Assembly (NCBI GenBank): GCA_910577175.1 | Contig: CAJTLU010000005.1 | Span: 144,582 to 208,581, forward strand | DNA: 64,000 nt | Source of the DNA: an uncultured Lachnospiraceae bacterium | GTDB taxonomy: Bacteria > Bacillota > Clostridia > Lachnospirales > Lachnospiraceae | Direction of reading: 5' to 3' | Shown here: piece after piece, positions 8,498-16,435 of the stretch | Layout of the letters: the number at the start of each line of letters is the position of its first letter | Position numbering within the stretch: the first letter of the stretch is position 1 | Notes under the pieces: model-generated | The model's input: the letters and a program-made list of their open reading frames with translations, nothing else | Told to the model about the DNA's origin: nothing | Databases searched by the model: none | Made by a program: the position numbers and the translations under genes

Positions 8498-9031
8498 ATG
8501 GATGAGAAAAACTGGTTAGAGGCAATGACAGAGCAGACACAGATAGCGCAGGTGCTTGAAACAAACCGGTACACGGAAAAATATGGCCTTATTCTGCGTC
8601 AGGAGGACGCAGAGCTTTTGGCAAGAGAGCGTGTTTCTGTTTTAAAAAAGGAGCAGAGAGCCGAGTTCGGGCAGGGCATACTGCCTGAGCTGATTTACAT
8701 GTTCTGCGATTCTGCCTATATCACGCAAGATACTTATTGTGAATCATTGCTTCGTCTTCAGGAAATTTTTTATCTCTATAAGAATGAAATGCTGGATGAA
8801 ATTACGGATAAGGAACTGCTGGAATTTATGAAGGAGCAGTTTGAAACGATATGCTATGGGGATTTTGATTATCTGGAGGGGACCTGTCTGGACATCTTTG
8901 CGCAGGCCATCCGTGCCGGATACTCCGGTTATACCGCTTCCGGCGGCACGGGGGAGTTTGAACAGTTTGATATTGTAACACGCTGGGACAGGGGGCTGTA
9001 TCTGGCTGCCCTGAATAATTTTCTGAGCTGA
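8498..9031 (+). CDS. DUF6323 family protein
   Basis: A 177-residue soluble protein matching DUF6323 of Lachnospiraceae and relatives: QVLETNRYTEKYGLILRQEDAELL, AEFGQGILPELIYMFCDSAYI, FYLYKNEMLDEITDKELLEFM. It has no signal peptide or membrane helix. It is always seen with a DUF6179 gene, as here (16-nt gap), so the two proteins probably form a complex. Function is unknown. Confidence 0.82.
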   Translation: MDEKNWLEAMTEQTQIAQVLETNRYTEKYGLILRQEDAELLARERVSVLKKEQRAEFGQGILPELIYMFCDSAYITQDTYCESLLRLQEIFYLYKNEMLDEITDKELLEFMKEQFETICYGDFDYLEGTCLDIFAQAIRAGYSGYTASGGTGEFEQFDIVTRWDRGLYLAALNNFLS

Positions 9032-9046
9032 ATGGAGGTGTCCGCA

Positions 9047-9892
9047 ATGGAATATTTTGATTATCCGCCGGAAGAGCTTCTTCCTATTGTAGCGGAGCTT
9101 GCCGCCCGATATACCAGCTATGAGCATTCCTCCATTCCATATGAGAAAGCCCGGATGCTGATGGAAGCAGTTCTGTACTGTATCAACGAATTTGCAGGCC
9201 TGCAGGAAAGTCTCCCCCTGGCAAATCATGTTTCCGCAAAGGACGCCTACCGGCGCGGGCATGATATTGTACTGGGTAAGGCAAAAAAACTGCATGAGCT
9301 TTATCATACGCTTCTTCCGGAGTTTCAGGATTATGGCTCCGCATGCCTGCGGGATACCGTTATAAGGGGAATCCCTTTGTTTCTCTCACGCTATGATATC
9401 AACTATGCCCCGCAGGAAACCCTGCTGACACTGGATTATCCTGTTCTGAAGGACATCAGTTCCTTGTCCGGTGTCGATGCCGTTTTAGCGTATATGGAAT
9501 GTATTTCTCTGGAGCAGCAGTTCCTGAAAAAGCTGGACTATGGCTATCTTACCGGTCTCCTCCGGAGATACCATGAGGAGTATGAACTATTAGTGGAAAA
9601 CCTCTGCCCTGTTGTGCTGCAGAATCTGTTCGGATACAGGCTTTCAGGCAAAACGCCCATAAGCGGAGGATTTGACAAGGACAACTATGAAGCGCTCAGA
9701 CGTCTCCTGTCAGGAAAGTCCGAAAAAGAGCTTGCAGCTTCTCTTGCGGAAACCCTGCGGCTTATCACCGAACACTGCGATGACAGCGACGGCTCCCTTC
9801 TGCACTATCTGGAATACGCGGTTCCCGACATCACAACAAGGCTCCGGTACAGCCTGAAAAATCATTGCCTGGATAAAATTTTCTGTTTTTAA
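9047..9892 (+). CDS. DUF6179 domain protein
   Basis: A 281-residue protein of the DUF6179 type: LLPIVAELAARYTSYEHSSI, YEKARMLMEAVLYCINE, and a central segment that names a FL.RYDINYAPQE motif. Predicted all-helical and cytoplasmic. The start at 9047 was chosen for its GGAGGTGTC ribosome site; the frame extends to 9032, inside the stop context of the DUF6323 gene. The pair shares one promoter. No biochemical role is known. Confidence 0.8.
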   Translation: MEYFDYPPEELLPIVAELAARYTSYEHSSIPYEKARMLMEAVLYCINEFAGLQESLPLANHVSAKDAYRRGHDIVLGKAKKLHELYHTLLPEFQDYGSACLRDTVIRGIPLFLSRYDINYAPQETLLTLDYPVLKDISSLSGVDAVLAYMECISLEQQFLKKLDYGYLTGLLRRYHEEYELLVENLCPVVLQNLFGYRLSGKTPISGGFDKDNYEALRRLLSGKSEKELAASLAETLRLITEHCDDSDGSLLHYLEYAVPDITTRLRYSLKNHCLDKIFCF

Positions 9893-9911
9893 GTCCGGAA
9901 TTGTAAAACCC

Positions 9912-9939
9912 TTGACCTATTCCGGTATTATACTATAAC
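9912..9939 (+). promoter_or_regulatory. Orphan promoter-like site
   Basis: TTGACC, 16 nt, TATAAC, pointing into the 9940-10046 gap where no plus-strand gene follows. Downstream, GACGGTCCC (9966-9974) can pair with GGGACGCGTC (10018-10027) with one bulged base. Either a small structured RNA or a remnant of a lost gene. Confidence 0.25.
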
Positions 9940-10046
9940 CAAAACTATCATAGCCTATATCCGCCGACGGTCCCTACGCATCCGGAGCCTGCGCTCCTGC
10001 AATTAAAGCAGCGCTGCGGGACGCGTCGTGCCGGACATGTGCGCTG

Positions 10047-10607
10047 TTATTCACATAGAAGCTCTTTCGCCAGCTTTGTATATTTCGCAACGAGTTCTGT
10101 TTTTTCCATCGTATATTTGTCCCTGTTATGCTCATATCTTTTCCATAGGGCTAACTTCAAACTTTCATACTCCTCTGCTGCCTCAGGATGTGCATTTAAG
10201 TAATCCCTGAAGTAAATTTCATCATTATCATTCATCAAATGCAGGTGAATATGGAAAACCCTTTCTGCAAACCCTTCCTCCGTATATCCCTTATTAAACG
10301 AAATCCTGTTTCCGCTGTCAGACATGCAGATATATCCACCTGCAGCCAGCTGCTCTTTTCCCATTTTAAGCGCGGCAGCATCCGGCACCTCAATCAATAT
10401 ATCGATGATTGGTTTTGCCCATATCCCCCGGATAGCGGTGCTGCCAATATGATTTATCCGAAACTCCAACGTAGCAGGCAGGATATTTTTTAGCGTATCT
10501 CTTTCCTCCTCATACCATTGGCCCCAGCACTCCTGATGCTCCGTCAGATAAATGGGGAATAGCTCCCACAGCTCTTCTAAACTCATTTCCGAAAGACTTT
10601 TCGCCAT
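10047..10607 (-). CDS. GrpB family nucleotidyltransferase-like protein
   Basis: A 186-residue GrpB/UPF0157 protein with the nucleotidyltransferase-fold hallmarks HIGSTAI and KPIIDILIEV, and HLHLM plus RDYLNAHP further on. The family is widespread and only loosely characterised; some members fuse to dephospho-CoA kinase. It appears to be a single-gene unit. The N-terminal 25 residues (KSLSEMSLEELWELFPIYL) form an extra helix found in clostridial members. Confidence 0.85.
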   Translation of the reverse strand: MAKSLSEMSLEELWELFPIYLTEHQECWGQWYEEERDTLKNILPATLEFRINHIGSTAIRGIWAKPIIDILIEVPDAAALKMGKEQLAAGGYICMSDSGNRISFNKGYTEEGFAERVFHIHLHLMNDNDEIYFRDYLNAHPEAAEEYESLKLALWKRYEHNRDKYTMEKTELVAKYTKLAKELLCE

Positions 10608-10760
10608 ATTGCGCTATCTCCTCCATATCCGTGTTTTTCTGACATCTCACCCCGGTTTCATTCTAACAGATTACCTTTTATCGTACAATACATCCGTTTT
10701 CTTTTCTTGCTGATTTCAGCAAATGGCGCATGACATAAAGATGTACAAGGCAGTGAGTGG

Positions 10761-10843
10761 CTCCGCATTTTGCGTCCCCCCTTATGTCCCAAAGACTGTG
10801 CAACAGTCTCCGGGACTTTATGCGGTTGCTAAAAAATGCGGAG
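10761..10843. repeat. Nested stem-loop element upstream of the sigma-factor gene
   Basis: CTCCGCATTTT (10761-10771) pairs with AAAATGCGGAG (10833-10843), enclosing TCCC/GGGA and a perfect inner hairpin AGACTGT-GCA-ACAGTCT (10793-10809). The rest of the 460-nt gap 10608-11068 is AT-rich and has no gene that I can see. It could be a structured RNA or a terminator element; there is no good T-tract. Confidence 0.45.
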
Positions 10844-11018
10844 ACTTAAGTTATCAGAACTTGTAATCATGGGGAAAATAAGATAAAATAATGTAATGAA
10901 TAAAATAAATTTAACTTTCTTAAATTCAGTGACTTCAAGGGTTAGCAACAAATTTTATAATAGTCTGTAATAATTATTGAATATCCGCAAACGGGAAGAT
11001 TAACAATTTATTTTTTTC

Positions 11019-11048
11019 TGTCACACAAACGCCGCACGGTTGTCTAAT
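11019..11048 (+). promoter_or_regulatory. Possible ECF-type autoregulatory promoter
   Basis: TGTCACA followed 15 nt later by TGTCTAAT resembles ECF sigma promoters (AAC-type -35 and CGTC-type -10). It sits so close to the AGGAGG site of the sigma gene that the leader would be only a few bases, which is a reason for doubt. Confidence 0.25.
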
Positions 11049-11068
11049 AAAACAGGAGGTGTAAATCA

Positions 11069-11920
11069 ATGTATAAAGAAACAAACGAAGAAGAACGTGT
11101 CTTGCTTGCGCAGGCCACTGCAGGGGATAAGAAATCCCTTGAAACGATTCTGACCGGCATACAGGACATGGTATTCAATCTTTCCCTGCGTATGCTCGGC
11201 AGCTTTGCGGACGCAGAGGACGCCGCGCAGGAGATTTTGCTGAAGGTAATCACCCATCTTTCCTCTTTCCGTGGGGAAAGCGCTTTTTCCACCTGGGTAT
11301 TCCGCATCGCTGTCAACCATTTGAAAAACTATAAAAAGCATATGTTTGCCAGTCATCCGCTGAGTTTTGAATTTTACGGGAATGACATAGAAACTGCGGA
11401 CATGGCAAATATTCCCGACCTGTCACAGGATGTAGAACGGTCAGTTCTCGCAGAAGAACTGAAAATGTCCTGTACCAATGTTATGCTGCAGTGTCTTGAC
11501 CCGGAGAGCCGCTGTATCTTTATACTGGGGACTATGTTCCGGGTTGACAGCCGCATTGCCGGAGATATTCTGGATATTACACCGGAAGCATACCGGCAGA
11601 GGCTTTCCCGCATCCGCAAAAAGATGGCTGACTTTCTCGGGCAATATTGTGGAGAATACGGCAATGGCAGATGCAGGTGCAGTGACAGAATCGACTATGC
11701 CATCCAGAACCATCGGCTGCAGCCTGCACAATTAGACTATACTGCTGCTTCCGAAATCAGCGGGCAGGTCATTTCACAGGTAAAGGAAGCGATGGAGGAA
11801 ATCGACGATTTATCACAGCAGTTTGCCTTCTGCAAAACATATCAGACACCGGAGCACCTGAAACAGCTGATAAAAGACTTTTTAGCCTCTGCTCCGGCTG
11901 CCGTAGTGAAAAACTCATAA
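11069..11920 (+). CDS. ECF-like RNA polymerase sigma factor with C-terminal extension
   Basis: A 283-residue sigma-70-family factor. Region 2 is at about residues 20-95 (MVFNLSLRMLGSFADAEDAAQEILLKV and FSTWVFRIAVNHLK) and region 4 at about 130-190 (ESRCIFILGTMF, DITPEAYRQRLSRIRKKM). After region 4 comes an extension with a cysteine cluster (CGEYGNGRCRC) and about 80 helical residues, a feature of the larger ECF groups that may sense signals without a separate anti-sigma factor; none is encoded next to it. A DUF2461 gene follows 13 nt downstream, probably in the same operon. Confidence 0.88.
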   Translation: MYKETNEEERVLLAQATAGDKKSLETILTGIQDMVFNLSLRMLGSFADAEDAAQEILLKVITHLSSFRGESAFSTWVFRIAVNHLKNYKKHMFASHPLSFEFYGNDIETADMANIPDLSQDVERSVLAEELKMSCTNVMLQCLDPESRCIFILGTMFRVDSRIAGDILDITPEAYRQRLSRIRKKMADFLGQYCGEYGNGRCRCSDRIDYAIQNHRLQPAQLDYTAASEISGQVISQVKEAMEEIDDLSQQFAFCKTYQTPEHLKQLIKDFLASAPAAVVKNS

Positions 11921-11933
11921 GGAGGAATGTAAC

Positions 11934-12617
11934 ATGGATACAACACCGATTTTGAACTATTTATCAGAGCTTAGCCAAAATAACAGCCGGGAATGGTACC
12001 ACGCCCATAAAGAAGATTATAAAAGCGCAAATGCCCGGTTTGAGGAGTTGCTGCAGGAATTGATTCTTAGCATCGGAAGCTTTGACCCCAGCGTGATACA
12101 CAACGCCCCGAAAGACCTTACCTTTAAGCTTGTACGCGACACGCGTTTCAGTCACGACAAGTCGCCTTACAACCCTGCCTTCCGCGCGCATATTTCTTCT
12201 ATGGGGAAGCTTCCGGTTCCAGTGGGCTATTATATTATGATAAAGCCTGGAAACCAGTCGTTCCTTGGCGGCGGCCTGTTTGCGGATATGTTTAAGGAAG
12301 CAACCTCCATGGTGCGGGATTACATTGTCTCTCATCCCGATGAATGGGACAAGCTGATTCACTCGCCGGAATTTACAACATACTTTACCGTCAAAGGCAC
12401 TGCATTAAAAAATGTACCGGGTGGCTACGAAAAGGAGCATCCGCAGGCAGAATATCTGAAATTCAAAAGCTGGTATCTGGAATATCCGGTTAGTGATGAA
12501 GCGCTGCAGAATGGGGAGAAATTTCTTGCAGAAGCGCAGAAGGTATTTAAAGCCATGAAGCCCTTTAATGACTATCTGAACAAAGCGCTTGCAGGCTTTC
12601 AGATGCCGGAACGCTAA
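11934..12617 (+). CDS. DUF2461 (TIGR02453) family protein
   Basis: A 227-residue protein of the DUF2461 family: LNYLSELSQNNSREWYHAHK, KLVRDTRFSHDKSPYNPAFRA, GYYIMIKPGNQSFLGGGLF, and a C-terminal LAGFQMPER. These short motifs cover the whole family length, so the gene is intact. GGAGG precedes the ATG and it closely follows the sigma-factor gene. No function is established for the family. Confidence 0.88.
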   Translation: MDTTPILNYLSELSQNNSREWYHAHKEDYKSANARFEELLQELILSIGSFDPSVIHNAPKDLTFKLVRDTRFSHDKSPYNPAFRAHISSMGKLPVPVGYYIMIKPGNQSFLGGGLFADMFKEATSMVRDYIVSHPDEWDKLIHSPEFTTYFTVKGTALKNVPGGYEKEHPQAEYLKFKSWYLEYPVSDEALQNGEKFLAEAQKVFKAMKPFNDYLNKALAGFQMPER

Positions 12618-12635
12618 AATGCGGCACTAAAAAGT

Positions 12636-12780
12636 AAAAAAGAAACAGAGGGTAACTCCGGAAGCCTCTCCTATGATGCAATGCCTCAGAAACGTCTGTG
12701 GCGTTCTTTCCGCCCTGCATGTACAGGACGCGGTTACGTTCATAAGAGTCCGGCTTCGGGAATACCCTCTGCTTCTTTTT
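12636..12780. terminator. Long inverted repeat between convergent genes
   Basis: The segment 12636-12666 (A-run, GAAACAGAGGGTAACTCCGG, AAGCC) is nearly the reverse complement of 12752-12780 (GGCTTCGGGAATACCCTCTG, CTTC, T-run). A-run on one end and T-run on the other would let it act as a bidirectional terminator for the DUF2461 gene and the ABC ATPase gene. The spacing of about 85 nt between arms is unusually wide. Confidence 0.5.
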
Positions 12781-12822
12781 CCATGGCTGCCTTTATGCAG
12801 CAATCCCGTCAGGTTTTATAAA

Positions 12823-13950
12823 TTAGTGAGAAATAATCTGCTCTGTTTCCTTATCGAAGATATGTATCTTCGTCAGGTCAAATGCAATACGAATCGTGTC
12901 TCCCGGTCTTGCGGTCGTACGCGGATTCACTCTTGCAGTAATCGGAATGGTTTCATCTACATCAAAGTACAGGAATACTTCTGCACCAAGCAGCTCGTAT
13001 ACACGCACGGTTGCGTCCAGACTGCTTTCCTTGGAAGACTCGATGAAAATCTGCTCATCCTTAATATCCTCCGGTCTGATACCAAGAACAACCTTCTTCG
13101 GATGCTCTTCGTTGGTGTATCCACCGGCAATCAGCTTCTTAGATCTATTTTCGGCAAGTTTAATCGAATGTGTACCAAACTTCAAAAGAACGGCTCCGTT
13201 TTCTTCTACCGCATCACAGGTAATAAAGTTCATCTGCGGGGAACCCATGAAACCGGCAACAAATAAGTTATTCGGTCTGTCATAGAGATTCTGCGGAGTA
13301 TCTACCTGCTGGATGACACCGTCCTTCATAACTACGATTCTCGTACCAAGGGTCATAGCCTCTGTCTGGTCATGGGTAACGTAGATGATGGTGGTCTGCA
13401 GCTTCTGATGAAGCTTGGAAATCTCAATACGCATCTGCACACGGAGCTTTGCGTCCAAGTTGGAGAGCGGCTCATCCATCAGGAATACCTTCGGGTTACG
13501 CACAATGGCACGTCCCATGGCAACACGCTGTCTCTGACCACCGGAGAGAGCCTTCGGCTTACGGTCTAATAAATGCTCGATGTCAAGGATTCTTGCTGCC
13601 TCATGAACGAGCTTGTTAATCTCTTCCTTCGGGGTCTTTCTTAACTTCAGACCGAATGCCATATTGTCAAATACGGACATGTGCGGATACAGAGCGTAGT
13701 TCTGGAATACCATCGCAATATCTCTGTCCTTCGGCTCTACATCGTTCATCAGCTTATTCCCGATATAAAGCTCACCACCAGTAATTTCCTCAAGACCTGC
13801 AATCATACGCAGGGTGGTAGACTTACCACAGCCGGATGGTCCTACAAAAATAATGAATTCCTTATCTTCGATTTCAAGATTGAAGTCCTTAACGGCAACA
13901 AACCCGTTCGGATAAGTCTTGTTGATATTCTTCAACGATAAACTTGCCAT
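12823..13950 (-). CDS. ugpC: Carbohydrate ABC transporter ATP-binding protein (UgpC/MsmK type)
   Basis: A 375-residue ATPase serving sugar importers of the CUT1 class. Walker A GPSGCGKST, signature LSGGQRQRVAMGRA, Walker B VFLMDEPLSNLDAKLR and the H-loop THDQTEAM are intact. The C-terminal third is the regulatory OB-fold (TOBE) domain with GIRPED and VYELLGAEVFLYFD. No permease or binding protein is nearby, so it is likely a shared ATPase that energises several unlinked sugar transporters, as MsmK does. GGAGG-type site precedes the ATG. Confidence 0.93.
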   Translation of the reverse strand: MASLSLKNINKTYPNGFVAVKDFNLEIEDKEFIIFVGPSGCGKSTTLRMIAGLEEITGGELYIGNKLMNDVEPKDRDIAMVFQNYALYPHMSVFDNMAFGLKLRKTPKEEINKLVHEAARILDIEHLLDRKPKALSGGQRQRVAMGRAIVRNPKVFLMDEPLSNLDAKLRVQMRIEISKLHQKLQTTIIYVTHDQTEAMTLGTRIVVMKDGVIQQVDTPQNLYDRPNNLFVAGFMGSPQMNFITCDAVEENGAVLLKFGTHSIKLAENRSKKLIAGGYTNEEHPKKVVLGIRPEDIKDEQIFIESSKESSLDATVRVYELLGAEVFLYFDVDETIPITARVNPRTTARPGDTIRIAFDLTKIHIFDKETEQIISH

Positions 13951-14100
13951 TTCTTTTTCCTCCTAAAAGATGATGCGATTGATTCACAACCGTAAAAATA
14001 ACACATCATTATAATACACTATTTTGAAATAAATTACCATATCCCTTTTAACCAAATTGTACTTCCCGTTTTTGGTGATTTTGTACAGTCCCTTTTTTCC

Positions 14101-14514
14101 TTACCGGACCCGGTATTCTCCCATAACCAGCAAAGTACAGGCGGAAAGCGCTTTACAGCCACCTTTTTCCTCCGGTACTATGTAACTGTGATAAAGAAAC
14201 AGGGAGGTATCCTCTGCAGTTAAACTGCCTTCGGTCAAATCGACGACTGACTTTCCGGCTGCTGTTGCAGAGCCCCTGAGGAGTATGATTCCGGTTCCTT
14301 CACTGCCCGTAAGTACCTCTCCCTTTTTCAATGAAACTGCCGTATAGCCTCCCTGCCCCGTAAGCCTGCTTTCCAAGTAGCTCAATGTAATCAGCGGGTC
14401 CTCCGTACTTCCCGGAGTTTTTGATGCAGCTCCCGCATAACGCCCTGAAAGAAATGCCGCTGCCAGAAGTATCGCCCCGGCTGCCCCGCATCCGATTTTC
14501 TTTGCTGTATTCAT
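14101..14514 (-). CDS. Small membrane-anchored protein of unknown function
   Basis: 137 residues with an N-terminal membrane helix (about 8-30), then DPLITLSYLESRL and a C-terminal beta-rich domain (VSLKKGEVLTGSEGTGIILLRG, ending LLVMGEYRV). This pattern resembles small Firmicutes envelope proteins that begin SDPLVTLSYV and end VMVRG-Y. Function is unknown. It follows the LCP-like gene by 22 nt and is likely cotranscribed. Confidence 0.6.
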   Translation of the reverse strand: MNTAKKIGCGAAGAILLAAAFLSGRYAGAASKTPGSTEDPLITLSYLESRLTGQGGYTAVSLKKGEVLTGSEGTGIILLRGSATAAGKSVVDLTEGSLTAEDTSLFLYHSYIVPEEKGGCKALSACTLLVMGEYRVR

Positions 14515-14536
14515 GCTTTCTCCTTTCCAACCGTGC

Positions 14537-15289
14537 CTACTCTTTATTCTCCGTAAACTGTCCCGTCTGGTATGCTTCTACCATTTCCCGGATTCCGCCG
14601 GCATCCGGACGGTACTCCTGTGCCTCTGCCTTACCTGGCAGTCTCCGGTAAATCACACGTTTCACATCCAGATAGCTTTCGAGATAGACAAGCTCTTCTT
14701 CCAGGCTGCGGTCAGTCAATGCACGCTCTGTTACCTTCTCTATCGTATCCTTTACCGAATCTGTCAATGCAAAACGTATTCCGTCCTTTGTCCGCTCCGT
14801 AAGCGCCTCAAAAGCTGCCTCCTCCAGAATATAGCATGTCTTCGGGCGCACTCCGAGAAAGGAAGCCCCGACTTCCTGTGCCGCCATACAAAGCGTTTCT
14901 TCCGAAAAAAAACCGCAAAGCTCCGAAAGCATGAACAGCTCAGGCAGTTCCGGATTGTGGACGCTCAGAACCTCATATGCCCCGCCGGAAAGCTCTGCCT
15001 TTGTATCCACAGGCACCTCCACGAAAACAAGCGTATCATTCAAAAAATCCGCATACCTCAGAAAAAATGCAGACACTTTGCGTTCTCCGTCCGTTACTGC
15101 CAGAACCGACCAGTAAGAAGACAATGTCTCCGGCAGATGCACCGCGGACGGTTCCTGCTCCTTCGGCGGCTCCTTTGACGGCTCCTGTACAAAAAACACG
15201 CTGGAAAGCGCAATATACGAGCCAAGCCATACCAGACTGAACAAAGAAATATACAAAAAAAGCCTGAGTGCCGAACTTCCCTTTTTCAT
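14537..15289 (-). CDS. Membrane-anchored protein, distantly LCP-like
   Basis: 250 residues with one N-terminal membrane helix (about 10-32), a Glu/Pro-rich linker and a roughly 180-residue domain. NDTLVFVEVPVDT and the later GVRPKTCYILEEAAFEALTE faintly resemble the LytR-CpsA-Psr fold, but the conserved arginines that bind the polyprenyl phosphate are not evident, so enzymatic ligation of wall polymers is doubtful. Probably works with the small anchored protein downstream. Low certainty on family. Confidence 0.5.
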   Translation of the reverse strand: MKKGSSALRLFLYISLFSLVWLGSYIALSSVFFVQEPSKEPPKEQEPSAVHLPETLSSYWSVLAVTDGERKVSAFFLRYADFLNDTLVFVEVPVDTKAELSGGAYEVLSVHNPELPELFMLSELCGFFSEETLCMAAQEVGASFLGVRPKTCYILEEAAFEALTERTKDGIRFALTDSVKDTIEKVTERALTDRSLEEELVYLESYLDVKRVIYRRLPGKAEAQEYRPDAGGIREMVEAYQTGQFTENKE

Positions 15290-15350
15290 TCTTCTCCTCC
15301 TCTTCGTATTCCCGCGCTTTCGTAATTTACAGGCGCCTTTCTAGCACGTT

Positions 15351-15372
15351 GGCTGTGCAGCAGTTTGATTTT
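15351..15372 (+). repeat. Dispersed intergenic repeat, family A (copy 1)
   Basis: GGCTGTGCAGCAGTTTGATT followed by TT. It is almost identical to 35962-35983 and, extended on its 3' side, about 75% identical to the reverse complement of 46336-46364. Otherwise the 286-nt gap 15290-15575 holds only the SDR promoter. Confidence 0.55.
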
Positions 15373-15467
15373 ACATTTGTCCGATGAACCCAGGCTTAGC
15401 GCATGCAAAATTGAAAAGAACGCTGAACAATACAGAAAACCAAGCATCTTCATCCTTGAGTTTCCGC

Positions 15468-15496
15468 TTGCTTATTCCCTGCCAGCATTGTATAAT
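15468..15496 (+). promoter_or_regulatory. Promoter of the SDR gene
   Basis: TTGCTT, 17 nt, TATAAT. A second TATAAT lies 10 nt further on. The coding start is about 80 nt downstream behind an ACGGAGGA ribosome site. Confidence 0.55.
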
Positions 15497-15575
15497 ACTG
15501 TATAATGTAAACAAAAATAAGCAAATTATTCATAAAGCGCATAGAGCGAAATGTGATACGGAAAACGGAGGAACC

Positions 15576-16337
15576 ATGTTGCAAAAATCTGTACTAATTA
15601 CCGGCGTTTCACGCGGAATCGGCCGCGCCTGCGCCCTTACCTTTGCCCGCGCCGGTTACGCGGTTGCAGGGTGCTGTGAATCACGTGCCGACTTACTTGA
15701 TTCCCTTGCAGAAGAGCTTTCTGCCATCGGCACGCCGCACCTTCTCCTTACCGGCGATATCGCAGAGCCTGCCTTTGTTGCAGACTTGCTTTCACAGACC
15801 GTTGCAAGGTTTGCACGGCTGGATGTTTTAATCAATAACGCAGGCATTTCCCATATCGGATTGCTTACAGAAATGACGGATGAACAATGGAGCCGCCTGC
15901 TTTCCGTCAATCTCTCTTCTGCGTTTTACTGCTGCCGTTCTGCAATTCCTTATCTGCTCAAAAACCGTGACCAGAACGGTCTTGCACCGGAAGACGGCTG
16001 TGGTACAATTCTCAATGTTTCTTCTGTCTGGGGATGCTCAGGCGCTTCATGTGAAGCCGCTTACTCCGCTTCCAAAGCCGGTCTGAACGCGCTGACGCAG
16101 GCGCTTGCCAAGGAGCTTGCCCCAAGCCGGATTTCCGTAAATGCGCTCGCCTGCGGAGTAATCGATACCGACATGAACCGCTGCTTTTCCGAGGAGGAAC
16201 GTGCCTGCCTGCGGGAAGAAATTCCGGCAGACCGGTTTGCTTCCCCGGAAGAAGCCGCCAAAGCCCTGCTTCTGCTTTCCAAAATGCCAACCTACCTGAC
16301 CGGTCAGGTCATCCGTTTCGACGGCGGACTTTTGTAG
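15576..16337 (+). CDS. SDR family oxidoreductase (FabG-like)
   Basis: A 253-residue short-chain dehydrogenase. The nucleotide-binding motif is TGVSRGIGRA, followed by NNAG, the catalytic Ser in NVSSVWG, and YSASK with its Tyr and Lys; the C-terminus ends TGQVIRFDGG as in FabG-type proteins. It should reduce or oxidise a carbonyl/hydroxyl using NAD(P)H; 3-oxoacyl-ACP is possible but it is not in a fab cluster. The start at 15576 has a GGAGGA site; the frame runs upstream to 15384 without one. Confidence 0.88.
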   Translation: MLQKSVLITGVSRGIGRACALTFARAGYAVAGCCESRADLLDSLAEELSAIGTPHLLLTGDIAEPAFVADLLSQTVARFARLDVLINNAGISHIGLLTEMTDEQWSRLLSVNLSSAFYCCRSAIPYLLKNRDQNGLAPEDGCGTILNVSSVWGCSGASCEAAYSASKAGLNALTQALAKELAPSRISVNALACGVIDTDMNRCFSEEERACLREEIPADRFASPEEAAKALLLLSKMPTYLTGQVIRFDGGLL

Positions 16338-16357
16338 CAGTTATAAGAGAATAAAAC

Positions 16358-16411
16358 GGACATCGCTTGACCAGCTTCACGCCTTTCATAAAATCCGGTC
16401 AAAGGATGTCC
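16358..16411. terminator. Hairpin between convergent SDR and GGDEF genes
   Basis: GGACATCGCTTGACC (16358-16372) pairs with GGTCAAAGGATGTCC (16397-16411) with one mismatch. The position between two convergent stops suggests shared termination. Confidence 0.55.
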
Positions 16412-16435
16412 ATATTGATTTCTGTCACTTCCCGC

